This document shows positions 19,476 through 30,150 of a DNA stretch of 64,000 nt, in pieces. Made by a program: the position numbers and the translations under genes. The notes under the pieces were generated by a model that saw nothing but the letters and a program-made list of their open reading frames with translations, was not told where the DNA came from and made no database searches. This stretch comes from Clonostachys chloroleuca (taxonomy: Eukaryota > Ascomycota > Sordariomycetes > Hypocreales > Bionectriaceae), in NCBI GenBank assembly GCA_037952775.1, contig JBANAY010000003.1:31372001-31436000 (forward strand), written 5' to 3'. Each line of letters opens with the position of its first letter. The first letter of the stretch is position 1.

Positions 19476-19682
19476 GTGACAGGAGAAATGAGATACCCAA
19501 TGGAAGAGTGGTTCTACTTTCGAAAATAAACTAAAAATTCAGTAGTATCAACTGAAACAAAGTGATAATATTTGTATATTATCTTTCAAGCATATATTAT
19601 TAATACTTAATAATTTGATAATACCGGTTACAGACTCGATAATAAGCAGCTTAATATTTGAGTGTCTCAATTTCAATGTCAC
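19476..19682. mobile_element. MITE-like element, copy 1 (about 207 bp)
   Basis: A non-coding AT-rich unit repeated at 28139-28342. Its ends are imperfect inverted repeats: GTGACAGGAGAAATGAGA at the left and GTGACATTGAAATTGAGA read inwards from the right (13 of 18 match). The two copies are nearly identical over the 3' half, differing mainly by transitions, which would fit repeat-induced point mutation. No clear target-site duplication was found. Confidence 0.65.
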
Positions 19683-21595
19683 CCACCTGGGCCCCTTGTC
19701 TTGAGCCTATTTCACACCAATTGGTCCGGACTCATTTAACATCTACCTAGCATATTTACCTATGCACAGTGACTTTCGCATTTGAGTTGGATCTCTAGTC
19801 TCATCTTCGCCATTGCCATCCAATGGCCTCTTTTTTGCTGTCGTGCCGATGCCGAACTCTCATAATGGGTATAAGAGCGGAGACGACGACGCCCAGCAAG
19901 CTAACGTGACGTTTTGCCACGGAATCGTGATCCCCCCAATCTCAAAGGTAGATGATGTTGGATCTTCTATGGATAACGCCAATGCTCAAAGATGCGCCTG
20001 AGACCAGATGTCAGACTAGCCCAGGCATTATTTCTTAACTCAAGGTTGCTGTTGCAGGGTGGCTAAGCATACGTCGCATTGGACAGATGAATAACCACGC
20101 TAGCTTAGAGCAGTTGAAGGCATATCTGAAGGACGATGAAAGAATGGATTGTTGCGAGTTTCGAGTGTGATGTTGCAGTGATGTCCCGAGGATCGAAAGT
20201 TAGCCAAGGAATTGCTTCAGAATCCATCGCGCAATAGTTGAGATGATCCTACTTCCCCTGTATCTCTCACGAGAATCTCTTTCTAACCTTATTCCAGCTT
20301 TTCGTTTGGTAGACTAGCCCGTGGCTGAGGAAATTGAACTTGAATTTGGCATAGACTGAAAGGTTCATTAGTTGTCAGCTGGCCCTCAGTGGCGAGCTGG
20401 GACTTTGGAGCTGGCAATACCTCTGATGCTTAACTGCTATTCAGGAGAAAGTAAAGGCAGCTTCCTTAAGAAACTTCCAAGTGGGTTACGCCCGTAGTTC
20501 ATGAGGTGGCGATTCTACGTTCTACGCCGCCGCTCGAGCTGAGCACCATCTACAGACTACAACATACTGGGGTAGCTCAAGTTATAGGGCCAGAGCGACA
20601 GCGGTTAGCTTAGAAGGGTTGCTCACTTAGGTACGTAACAAGAAATCTTTCACCCCAGATTCCAAGGACGATAAATTGATTTAAATGGGTCGAGCAGAGG
20701 TGAAGAGCGTCTTGAATTTTAGCAACATAAACCTGGCTGGGCAATGTGTTCTTCGTTTTCCATTTTGAATCTTATTTTTTTCAAGATACCTCGTAGAACT
20801 TGGTAGCCTTCAGCATAATAAGGTTCCGTACCAAAAACTTCGATGCTAAGTGAGATACTGTGGAAAGAAAGCCCGTCTTCAACCCCAAATAGTGAGAATA
20901 GGAAACGCCCCTAAGAATCACATCTAAGCTGGGGGCCTGCATCTCTTGTATTTAGAGTTTATCTAGCTTCGCTCGACATAGAGTTCCAATTTAGCTAGCC
21001 GTGGTCAACGAACAAAGGTCGTATTCGCCAGCATGACGGTCCCTCAAGTGACTGACATACAACACGGGAACCTCTAGTGTTAATCCTTAATGCAATATTT
21101 AATTTAGTAATAACCACAATGTTTAGCTAAATATTGTAGAACAATTTATCATTTTCTTATTCTGATTAGTGTGTTTAGTGTTATGAATAAGAAAATAAGG
21201 CCCCCCTTGATGAACTCGAATGCTGCCCGACCCCAATGCCATGCGCAAGCCTTCCATCTTCCAAGTACAAAGGCGTGCCCAGTGCTTGTTCATTCGCACG
21301 AGGGAATTCTTCAAAGCCGTAGGCAGCCTTCGAAGGGTAATTACGCTTGTCACTAACATTCTAAGCGCTCACTCTCCCAACCACTCGGTTATCATAAGAA
21401 ACATTGATGATGACGACAAACCCTTTTTACATGCTACCTCATCCTTGCAATTAATTCCCTCCCAAAGTAAAGCCCACGGACATCTCAATCTCTCTTAGCC
21501 AATGAAAACACTGCTCGCAGAAAGTCACACCGTCCTCGATCCCTAAACAACACGGCATTCATCGCCCAAAAGAACACAAATTGACACAGAATAGA
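19683..21595. other. Gene-poor AT-rich stretch with a 43-bp fragment of the zinc-transporter gene
   Basis: No gene was recognised. At 21229-21271 there are 43 bases identical to the reverse complement of 26758-26800, inside the ZRT3-like gene (coding DPNAMRKPSIFQVQ). Similarity ends abruptly on both sides. Confidence 0.7.
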
Positions 21596-22079
21596 TCAGC
21601 TTGGCACCCTAGTAATTACTGGCTTCTTGTACCGGCAGTCAAAACTGGCCATGAGCGTATCCCAGCCAATCGCACTCAGGTCCCATTTGTTCTTGTACCA
21701 GAAGTCGACAGCCCCAAACGTGCACCCCGTGGGACTCTTGCATACCACCCCGCAGTCCATCAGGCGCGGGAAACACTCGAACCCGTTATCGTCCGGGGCG
21801 AAGGTCGTGACGTTGTGATAGTAGGGCTCCTTGAGCTGGTTGCAAGCCCCCATTGTATATGTATCCCACGTGCAAATGCCGGTCCCGTGTGCTTCGGTAC
21901 AAATCAGAACCTTTTCAGCCCACCTGTTAGCATGTCCCATTGAAAGATTGACAGGAGGATGGGGGTGGAAAACGATGTAGATGGTGTTCACTTACACCGC
22001 CAACGTCGTTTGGTGCAGAGCTGTCGCCTGCAGCGATCGGCAAGAGGGGTATAGCAATGGTAAGTATGGGGAGTCTCAT
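21596..22079 (-). CDS. Small secreted cysteine-rich protein (effector-like)
   Basis: Two exons, 22079-21996 and 21910-21596, give 132 residues. The intron donor is GTAAGT. The acceptor AAAAG at 21911-21915 was chosen because it lies a normal distance past a GCTAAC branch site and keeps frame; the nearer CAG does not. The N-terminus MRLPILTIAIPLLPIAAG is a typical signal peptide. The mature part, about 112 residues, holds eight cysteines (four possible disulfides), with CTWDTYTMGAC and CGVVCKSPTGC among them, and no membrane segment. Small secreted Cys-rich proteins of this kind act at the fungal surface or in hosts or competitors; the role here is inferred only from form and from its setting in gene-poor, repeat-rich DNA. 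Confidence 0.75.
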
Positions 22080-22884
22080 TCTGTCTGGGGGTGTGCGTGA
22101 TTAAACCCGATTGAAATATTGAGTATTGAAATCAAAGATAGCTGGGAAATGTTGGGGCAAGCAGCACTTGTATGATGATTTATCTTGGTGTGGGAAGGCA
22201 TTACTAGGTATCTTTTATATCTGATGGTGACACTGAGCTGAGCAGGGATACAGGAGCCACGGGAGAGACTTGACGTAACTCGGCAGGTAACTGACTACGT
22301 AGGCATTGATAGTAGTTTCACATACCCCTTAGCCAATGACTGTTGCTGCTCAGACCGGATTGTCTTGGCCATATAGGTCTATGTGCTCGTCTGTCGTTAC
22401 TCGAGCGTTCCCCGTGTCTGCGATCCCATGTGGCAACCCTGACCACGTGCTTCGCAGCCGCTCATCATCCGACAATTGCACCCATCTAGTGCTATCAAGC
22501 ATCCGACTCCCATTCCGGCTTGTAATCTTGTAATCCGTATCCTCAGTCTTCAGTTGGTGCGAGGACAAGGGGGAAATGCGACAAGAGAGGCGGCACGCAA
22601 CGGAGACCATCGAGGGAGCTCTTGAAAACCCAATTATCCGTCTGTTGATTTCTTTGTCTTCCACTCCTACTATCATAGGTAGATAAGTCAAGTATAAACG
22701 CCACGCTCATGCAAAGTCAGTGATAATCTCCCTCCTGATATATGCGAGCCTGCCCAGGCCGGTGCATGATGCCAGAGCCCAGAAATGCCACTTCTCCTAT
22801 AGCCCATGAGAAGAGAATCGTAGGATCGCACCACCATCGCTGCCTTTGGGGACCCAGGCCGGCAGCAACTGTCCTGTACCATAA
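22080..22884. other. Intergenic, no gene seen
   Basis: It holds the promoter of the secreted-protein gene and the 3' flank of RPB6. ORFs at 22336-22533 (+) and 22350-22691 (-) overlap each other and lack recognisable features. Confidence 0.55.
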
Positions 22885-23572
22885 TCATTGGAGGAGTTCT
22901 TCGCAGGTCCAATCCTCGTAGCTACTCATGGTTAGCCCATCCGTATATATGCTTGCAGCACTCGCGCGCCAAGAGATTGCACTCACTATCCATCAGGGAG
23001 ATACCGTCGCACGATCAGAGGGATCTTCTTCTCTCGGAGTTCCTTGATCGCGATCTGCAGAGGGTCGGTTTCGCCCTCCAAGTCGACCAACACCGGTGCG
23101 TTCATACTAACAGCCAACGTTTGTTAGAAAAACTTTCCCCCCTCGTATGGCATCCCAGAGTGCTCTAAGTTACTAACCTAATCTGTAGAGCACGTGTGCC
23201 CAGGATACGCGCACGCTCATACTTGGTCATGTATGGAGTGGTGTTGCGCTCGGCCTCGGGGATCTTCTTGTCCTTGACTGACTTTTCTCCGTTCTTCACA
23301 GCGTTGGCAACGGCAGAAGGGTCTCCCGAGAGCACAACGTTATCCTGGTCGTCGCCGTTCTCGCCGCCCTGGTTTACCTCCTCGTCTCCATTCTGGACCT
23401 CCGGCTCGAAGTAGTCGTTCATCTCATCCTCCTCGTACATGGTGTCGTCGCTGCGCAAAGACAAATGACGGGTTAGTTGGACGGCGCGCAAAATGACCAA
23501 GTGCCCAGCATCGAGGGATGCATGATCAACTTACACGCCAGCGCCACCATCATCATCTCCAAAGTCAGACAT
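22885..23572 (-). CDS. RPB6: RNA polymerases I, II and III shared subunit Rpb6
   Basis: Rpb6 (ABC23, Rpo26) is a core subunit common to all three nuclear RNA polymerases. Four exons on the minus strand: 23572-23535, 23450-23178, 23106-22987 and 22921-22885, all joined in frame, give 155 residues, the usual length. The N-terminus is acidic ([21 protein letters not shown]). The conserved C-terminal core is complete: [19 protein letters not shown], then [19 protein letters not shown], then [17 protein letters not shown] and the terminal CEELLQ. The last exon is only 37 nt. It is head-to-head with the TFIIIA gene, with 349 bp between start codons. Confidence 0.96.
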
Positions 23573-23921
23573 GATTGCGATTATGTCAATTCCGTGGGGC
23601 GCAAGGTTCTATCGGGGAAGGATGTCGCGTGGTTGAGATATGATGCGAGTGGAAGTGTTGCGCGCGCGAAGCTAAGCATCCAAGGAGGAAAAAAAAAGAT
23701 CGAACAAAGGCCTTCGGTGAGCCGCCTAAGAGTGGGTCCTCGACATCCTACCGAAGCTCACCGATAAAGTCGTCACCCACCCCGGTAAAAAATTATAGAT
23801 CCATGCAGCTGCGAGAACTCACCGCTTAAAAGATTCTGGATTCTGCCGAATGCTAGCACCCTTCGACTAACCATCGACCCACAATGGTGTATCGAGAATT
23901 CATATTCTCAATGCTAGCAAA
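23573..23921. promoter_or_regulatory. Bidirectional promoter between RPB6 and TFIIIA, with an overlapping upstream ORF
   Basis: 349 bp serve two genes transcribed apart, both for the transcription machinery. An ATG at 23884 (context ACAATGG) opens a 28-codon frame, with a second in-frame ATG at 23911. It runs past the TFIIIA start and stops at 23968-23970 in a different frame. If the transcript begins upstream of it, this uORF would lower TFIIIA translation. Confidence 0.5.
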
Positions 23922-25466
23922 ATGTCGAAAAGAATTGCGAGCAGTTCTGCTCTCCAAGAGCCTCCATTAAAAAAGCTGCATCTTGACGTGGACATCCCCT
24001 CCGCTTACCCTGATCCCTCGACCGCACAATTCACCAATCTCGAGATCCACGATGACGACAGGACGACGGCCCAGACGCCCAGCTCCATGAACGATGCCGA
24101 ATCGCCAGTCACAGCTGCCACCACCCCCCGCGCCAAATTCCCCTCCGACTACAAGACACTAGCATGCACCTGGCCCGGATGCCCCAAGACCTTCAATCGT
24201 CCTGCCCGGCTCCGGGACCACCTGAACTCCCACACGAATTCCCGTCCGTTCAAGTGCCCCTACGACGACTGTGACAAGGACTACACCGTCGACAAACACC
24301 TGAAGCAGCACATTAAGGCAGTCCACACCCAGGAGCGGAAACACGTCTGCCCCCGCGAGGGCTGCGGCAAGAGCTTCGTCACCGGAACTCGATTAAAACG
24401 TCACCAAGCCGTCCATGAGGGTGAAGAACGGTTCAGGTGTCAAGATTGCGGACAGAGTTTCCGGAAGAGGGAAACGCTGAACAAGCATGTCCGGAAAGAG
24501 CATCAGAATCTCGCCGCCTATCCCTGCACGGAGCCCGACTGCACAGTGGCGTTCGATACCAAGTCGTCATTGAAGCGCCACCAGCAGCGTGAGCACGGGG
24601 AGGCCAATTTCTGGTGTCACGAGTGCGGGGTGAAGGAGAATGAAGACGGAACCGAGTCCAGGGTCGGCTTCACGACAGAGGTGTTACTCCAAGCCCACCT
24701 AAAGCGCGAGCACCAGAACTGCATGTTCTGCGACTTCAAGTCCACCACGCAGGGAGAGCTGGAGAGGCACGTCGAGTTCTACCACTCAGGCAAGACCGTG
24801 GAGGATCGCAAGAACAAGGTCTGCCCCTACCCCGACTGCGGGAAGAAATTCACCACCCAGTCCAATTGCAACAGTCACATCCGCGCCGCCCACGAAGGCC
24901 AGCGCTTCGTCTGCGGCGAGGTTGAGCTCACCAGCTCGGGGCTCGAGGCGTGGACAAACGACCAGGGATGCGGCGACAAGTTCTCTACCAAAGCACGGCT
25001 TGAGGACCACGTACGCTACGTCCATCTCTTGCAGGAACGGCCGAAACTCTCCGCCCCAGTCCGCGACAAGCCCCCGCCGTCGCCGGATGCCGTCTTTGAC
25101 GACATCGCCGGCATCGCCAATATTGCCAAGGCGAACATCACCTGCCCCCACTGCCGCGAGGCCTTCATCCGATACGGGGATCTAGATTCCCATACTGAGA
25201 AGTACCACGCCAGGCGCGGCACCAGCACCGACGCCAACGACATACTCGGCGGCGACGGCCGGAAACTCTCGGATCCGTCAATCTTTGAGCAGGAATTCCC
25301 ATCCAACTGGCCAGAGGAGATGGACCAAGAGGAGATATTCGCAGCAGAGATGGACTACGGCCCACCGCAAGATGACTGGGCCGAAGACGAAGCTAACATT
25401 CTTCTTTTGGCTCGGGATACTCCAGATCTAGATTCAAGAATCGACCCTGCCCTGGAGGCCATCTAA
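23922..25466 (+). CDS. PZF1: Transcription factor TFIIIA, C2H2 zinc-finger protein
   Basis: TFIIIA binds the internal control region of 5S rRNA genes and starts assembly of the RNA polymerase III complex. A single-exon protein of 514 residues with ten C2H2-type fingers. Regular TFIIIA-like fingers come first (CTWPGCPKTFNRPARLRDH, CPYDDCDKDYTVDKHLKQH, CPREGCGKSFVTGTRLKRH and others). Fingers 6 and 9 have long insertions between Cys pairs, and a last finger, CPHCREAFIRYGDLDSH, follows a proline-rich gap, as in S. pombe Sfc2. The C-terminus is acidic. The N-terminal 80 residues are disordered. TFIIIA orthologues diverge greatly in sequence; identification rests on finger number, spacing and flanking architecture. 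Confidence 0.85.
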   Translation: MSKRIASSSALQEPPLKKLHLDVDIPSAYPDPSTAQFTNLEIHDDDRTTAQTPSSMNDAESPVTAATTPRAKFPSDYKTLACTWPGCPKTFNRPARLRDHLNSHTNSRPFKCPYDDCDKDYTVDKHLKQHIKAVHTQERKHVCPREGCGKSFVTGTRLKRHQAVHEGEERFRCQDCGQSFRKRETLNKHVRKEHQNLAAYPCTEPDCTVAFDTKSSLKRHQQREHGEANFWCHECGVKENEDGTESRVGFTTEVLLQAHLKREHQNCMFCDFKSTTQGELERHVEFYHSGKTVEDRKNKVCPYPDCGKKFTTQSNCNSHIRAAHEGQRFVCGEVELTSSGLEAWTNDQGCGDKFSTKARLEDHVRYVHLLQERPKLSAPVRDKPPPSPDAVFDDIAGIANIAKANITCPHCREAFIRYGDLDSHTEKYHARRGTSTDANDILGGDGRKLSDPSIFEQEFPSNWPEEMDQEEIFAAEMDYGPPQDDWAEDEANILLLARDTPDLDSRIDPALEAI

Positions 25467-25894
25467 GCATTCACATCTAGACTAAAGCCCATATGTTTCG
25501 GGAGAATCCTTGGGACATTTTTACAATTCAATTTCACACCAACTGGGGCATGCATAATGCCCATGTACGACTAGAAAAGGTCTTTAACGATTATAATGAC
25601 AGGACAAAAGCGAAAAGTTGATTTATAGGGGGAAGTCGAGACTAAAATATTCAATTGTCATGATCATGATATTCTTTGAAGTTGTTCTCCATCCAGTAGT
25701 AGTCTCTAGCAAGACGAGAAGAATAAACAAAAGCGAAAGCAGGTTTAAAAAGAAGATGGATGCCGTCCGACGCCTAATAATGCCCTTTGCAGAAACCCCA
25801 CGAACAAAGCTCAAATCCAACACGTGAGTGTCGTACCATGACTCCCAAAAAATAATAGTTGTAAAAGTCCTGCGATCCTGCTTTGAAACCCCAT
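25467..25894. other. 3' flanks of convergent TFIIIA and zinc-transporter genes
   Basis: AT-rich, with no gene seen. Confidence 0.6.
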
Positions 25895-27615
25895 TTAATG
25901 TCCCCCAAACAATGCATTGCTGAGACCTAGGATCGCCATTCCGATGAATCCAAAGAAGATACACAGATTCCGATTGTGGTTAAGGCTCAGGCTCTCGACA
26001 AACAGCTGGAGTGCCACGCTGACCATTATGCCAGCGGTAATGGCAAACAAGCATGCATAAACTACTGGGCTGGGCTTGACGTTGTTGTGGCTGGCAAGGC
26101 CGAACCACAAAGCGGCCAAGCCTGCGCCCATGGGTTGCGATAGACCACCCAAGAGAGAGGACCAAATCATAGCCTTCCACCGCGAGCCAAGAGCCATATA
26201 TAAAGGCAATGCCATGGCAAAACCCTCGGATATATTGTGCACGAAAAGTGCCATGAACACATTGAAGCCCAAAGCAGGGCTTGCATGGTTCGTTGCATAG
26301 GTAATGAAACCCTCGGGAAATTTGTGAAGAGCGATAGCTATGGAAGTCTGCAGACCGATAGAGAGAAAGGCATTTGTAGGCACGTGGTGGTGGTGTTCAT
26401 CGGCCACATCAACATCCTCTGTCGATGAAGATACATCCCCCTGGCCGTCAATGGTATCATCCTCGTCCAGACTCAGTGGCTCGCGCGAAGTGGCCCGGCT
26501 CGTTCGAAAGTGAGGGCCAGCGTCTTCTTCACCGAGCTCTTCGTCGGGCTGAGGTCGTCCCCCTTGGAAAATGGAACCTGTGTGGGGATAAAAAGGACCC
26601 GTTGTGGTTTGTAGCACGGATGCTCGGCTGGACCCTTGAGTCGGATGAATGGTCAAATGTTTGAAACATTCCTGGCCGCATGGGTCAGTGTAGCCATAGC
26701 AGGAGCCTGATTCGTCGCAACCACACTTTGTGTCCTTGACAAAAGACATGACTCGCTTTTGTACTTGGAAGATGGAAGGCTTGCGCATGGCATTGGGGTC
26801 ATCGGTCCTTGCACGGCCTCGTACGTTTAGCGGGGTAGGAGGTCGCTCTTCCATCTCATCTCCCCTCGCGGATGTGTGCCTTCTAATCGCTTCTGGATCG
26901 CTAGTCGTCAGAAGAGGGGTTGACTCGGAGGCAGAAATTGCGGTGCCAATTTTAATGGTCTTGTGTTCGTGCGCATGGGAAGATCGGTTGCGGAATAGGC
27001 TTCTCCGGCTATGACGATGATCGTGGCTATCGCCATGACCATGGCTATGGCTATGGCTACGGGAACGTTTCTGACTAGCCGAAGCACCCGCGTGGGTATG
27101 ATCGCACCCAACGACGTGAGAAGGGATATATTGATGCAGCAACCTCGAGATTATTTGGATACCAAAAAAGCCGCCGACAAAACACGCCATCATTATAAGG
27201 CCAGCAGTACGGTCAGCCCAGCCATCGTTGATAAGGTATCGCTTCGACTCGGGTAACATGCTGTATAACGACGAAAAGAGCTTCGGTGTATGGTTAGCAA
27301 CCTTGCGGCAGAGCGGCAGTTGAATGAGGTCTCACCATGACGCCAAAGCTAAGACTCAGAGAGCAAGCCAGGAAGACGTTGCTCTCCTCGATGCGGAAAT
27401 TCCGCTTGCCGGGGAAAAGTCTGACAATAGCATCGACACAGATGATAGACGCGCCAAAGAGGCAGGCTGGATTTCTTTGTGTCAGTGACGCCATCGGCCA
27501 TCTCGCCTGGGTTTTGAGTGACGGGAGGGAGGAAGGCGGATATAAAGCTTGACGCACCTATCCCGCTGATGATACAGAGAATCCACCCACGGGTGTCATT
27601 GCCCACAGTCCCCAT
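25895..27615 (-). CDS. ZRT3: ZIP-family zinc transporter, ZRT3-like (vacuolar)
   Basis: ZIP transporters move zinc into the cytosol; the Zrt3 branch releases zinc from the vacuole. Three exons, 27615-27558, 27466-27336 and 27280-25895, with introns of 91 and 55 bp, give 524 residues. The first part holds three hydrophobic segments (WILCIISGIACLFGASIICV, NVFLACSLSLSFGVMLF and AGLIMMACFVGGFFGIQII). Then comes a long hydrophilic loop with a His-rich stretch (HSHSHGHGDSHDHRHS) and a Cys cluster (CGCDESGSCYGYTDPCGQEC). The C-terminal half has the ZIP signatures HKFPEGFITY and HNISEGFAMALP followed by three further membrane segments. A 43-bp piece of its loop is duplicated at 21229-21271. Confidence 0.9.
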
Positions 27616-27840
27616 AGTGAGAGCGTAGATTCCGTCCGTCCAGAGAGCCCCGCGATTAAGCTCAGAGCAGCAGCATGCGAATGTTAGGTGCTGGACGGAG
27701 ATGAAGAAATGTCTAGCCTAGCAATATGCTTCTTCGTAGGTGGGGTCGGAGCGAGTAAGTCTGCTAGTGGTTCTGACGTCTGCCGCGATTGGGCAGGGGT
27801 CTCACGATTTCCAGCGAATCGCAGATATGACGTTTGGCAT

Positions 27841-28001
27841 CCAGGTGAGGAGGGAGGAACAGTCTGCATGAACTGCCGCCGAAATAGAAATACGATATAG
27901 ATCACAAAGTAGTCAATAGCACGCGATAGCATATATTCTAGGTAGGATGGCAGGTTCACGAGTGAGGCAAAACGACGAGCTGGGGAGCGCAATGCACGTG
28001 C
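27841..28001 (-). repeat. Diverged segmental duplication, copy A
   Basis: It matches 28701-28864, including an almost exact run around AGGATGGCAGGTTCACG and GAGGCAAAACGACGAGC. Both copies keep part of a minus-strand frame (RIYAIACY and related), so this is probably an exon of a decayed gene. Confidence 0.7.
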
Positions 28002-28138
28002 GGTGGTTTCCTTGTTCCTTCCCTTTCTTACCGCTGCTGATGGCCATCAAGGTTCTCACCACGATCCATCCATCGCACGCCCCATAATAGCACTTGCCAC
28101 CACCAGGCCAGATCGAACCAATCGACGCAGCCAAGCGG

Positions 28139-28342
28139 GTAACAGGAGAAATGAGACACCCAATGTACGAGTGGTTCAACTTTCGAAGATAAATAAAAAC
28201 ATTCAGTAGTATAAAACGACAGTAATAATAATTACATACTATCTTTCAAGTATATATTATTAATACTCAATAATTTGATAATACCGGTTGCAGACTCGAC
28301 AATAAACAGCTTAATGTCTGAGTGACTCAATTTCAATGTCAC
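28139..28342. mobile_element. MITE-like element, copy 2 (about 204 bp)
   Basis: Same family and orientation as 19476-19682, sharing the left end TAACAGGAGAAATGAGA and the right end CTCAATTTCAATGTCAC. It is non-coding and lies between the two copies of the segmental duplication. Confidence 0.65.
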
Positions 28343-28700
28343 CCATTTTGCAGCCAAAGAGAGGCACGACATCGTCTGCGTGACAGATTGCGATAGTCTA
28401 CTTTCGCTCATTATTCTATCTTTCTTCAGCCTGTAAGCGAATATATAAAGACTTTAGGGGAAGCCGAGGAGCAAGGGCAAGTATGTATGTGGAAAATTGC
28501 ATGTTAAGTAACACGGAATGCGTAGCTATCCGAAAGATGGCTTCCAAATGTCTTCTCGGAGATGAAACTCATTATGCGCATTCGCCTATATCTCTTCGTG
28601 CATCATCGGCGCAGCATTGCTGTAGTAGCTCCTGCCTTGAGCCCGATGTGCAGTTCAGAGACCTCGAACAAGTCTCCATGCTATTCGCAGCATCAAGATT

Positions 28701-28864
28701 CCAGGTGGGGAGGTACCATCTGCTGCATAAACTGTAGGCAAGGGCAGAAATGGAAATCCGATATGGACCACCAAATAGTCAATAGCGATAGCGATAGTAT
28801 ATGGGCTAGGATGGCAGGTTCACGGGCGAGGCAAAACGACGAGCAGGGAGCGCGATCCACGTGC
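28701..28864 (-). repeat. Diverged segmental duplication, copy B
   Basis: Partner of 27841-28001, 860 bp away in the same orientation. It lies within a 67-residue minus-strand ORF that shares REPAIL with the other copy. Confidence 0.7.
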
Positions 28865-29286
28865 ACCTCTGCCGGGCGGCGTGCCGCATTCGACATATAG
28901 TATATTGCCCAAAGAATTAGGACAGATCAATGGATGCCTAGCGAACAGAGATTGAGACATCAAGATGAGTTTCTTCTATCTCCCCCGATCAACAGATATC
29001 AGAGGAAGTCATATTTATTCACTATGTTTTCTCGTCTTGACCTCTTCGCAAAACACTACTAAGACTTTTGTATGAAATAACCCTTAGAAATTCCGGTCTT
29101 CAGATCGTACAACTAGATATGCCCTTTTTAAGTGATTCCAGAACTTTAGCCGCTTGTCCATTGAGAGAGTCTATTCGAATGAGGTGGTCAGCTGTCACAG
29201 CCTTATCATACAACCTTACGAGGCAAAGATAAACTAACATTCTTGGAAGAGGGTTCCAAAGCAATTGAGTGACTGAAAATCTCAGT

Positions 29287-29559
29287 CTAATGAGTGCCAC
29301 AATGAACGGCAACCTTGTTATCACCACAGTACTGTGACTCAGATTGATGCAGATGGCATGGAGACATGGGCCAGTAGTCGTCGGTGCAGCACCACATACA
29401 GAGCACCGACGGGCCTTGACCTCCCCAAAATTCGCAGTCACCCATAGGAAAGACACACGGCGAGGACTCCTGTGCGCTCATCCCATCCTGGGGGGTAAAA
29501 AGCCCCATGGCATTTGCGACGAGACAGATGCTCGCAACGATGTATGTTGCGCGAGCCAT
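29287..29559 (-). CDS. Small secreted cysteine-rich protein (effector-like), second type
   Basis: A single exon of 90 residues from the ATG at 29559. MARATYIVASICLVANA is a good signal peptide. The mature part has eight cysteines in the order C, C, C, CC, C, C, C (CVFPMGDC, LCMWCC, SPC, QYC, HC), so four disulfides are possible. It is rich in Trp, Met, Gly and Ser, with no membrane segment. It has no evident sequence likeness to the secreted protein at 21596. A role outside the cell is inferred; I recognise no family. Sits alone in repeat-rich DNA. Confidence 0.65.
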   Translation of the reverse strand: MARATYIVASICLVANAMGLFTPQDGMSAQESSPCVFPMGDCEFWGGQGPSVLCMWCCTDDYWPMSPCHLHQSESQYCGDNKVAVHCGTH

Positions 29560-30150
29560 GTTGAACCTTTAAAGGTTTGACTCGACTGCTCAACAAGAAC
29601 GAAAAGTTAAGTTGATATAATTATGGTCCAGTCTCGGAATCCGAGGAAGACGGGGGCTGATGAGAGTGAGTACGTGCGTTGATGCAGAGCACAACTGCAA
29701 CGAAGAGCTCACCAGGTTATTTGTACGTGGTGCATGGGGTGTAAACATCAGAAGCATTGTGTACATGACTCTTGCTCTTCTTAATTCTCATAAACATAAT
29801 GTCGATATATCTAATGCCGCCTTGGCCGATACCAGAGCGAGCTCTCACGCTGAGCTCGGCGCGATGGGTGGGCCTGCGGTTATTCGCAGTTGTTCAGACG
29901 CTTCTCAGCTCAAGTTCAGATGGAACGTTTCTCCTCAATCATAATTCCAATCCATAAAGGTTCGCATTGAATTTCTCGTGCCACCCTCTTCCACGGTCTG
30001 TAGCACACTGGGAACTTTTCTGCTCTCACAAACCTCCAACAATCCTCCAAACCTGCCCGTTGACCGAAGTGGAAAGCAACACCCGTGTTGATTATCCAGC
30101 CGCGTTTCACTCAACTGATCATTTTCGCAAATTTATCTCAACTTGTCAAG
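29560..30150. other. Shared 5' region between two divergent secreted-protein genes
   Basis: 591 bp between start codons facing apart. No specific site could be named and no gene was seen. Confidence 0.5.

Larger units (their letters stand above)
27616..29286. other. Repeat-rich intergenic stretch with duplicated gene debris
   Basis: It holds two diverged copies of a roughly 160-bp segment (27841-28001 and 28701-28864) with a MITE-like element between them. Minus-strand ORFs at 27684-27992 and 28693-28896 share the segment REPAIL followed by hydrophobic residues, suggesting remnants of one membrane-protein family. No intact gene was found. Confidence 0.6.

Noticed and set aside
28105..28130. 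GATCGAACC motif resembling a tRNA B box
   Set aside because: No acceptor, D or anticodon arms could be built around it on either strand.
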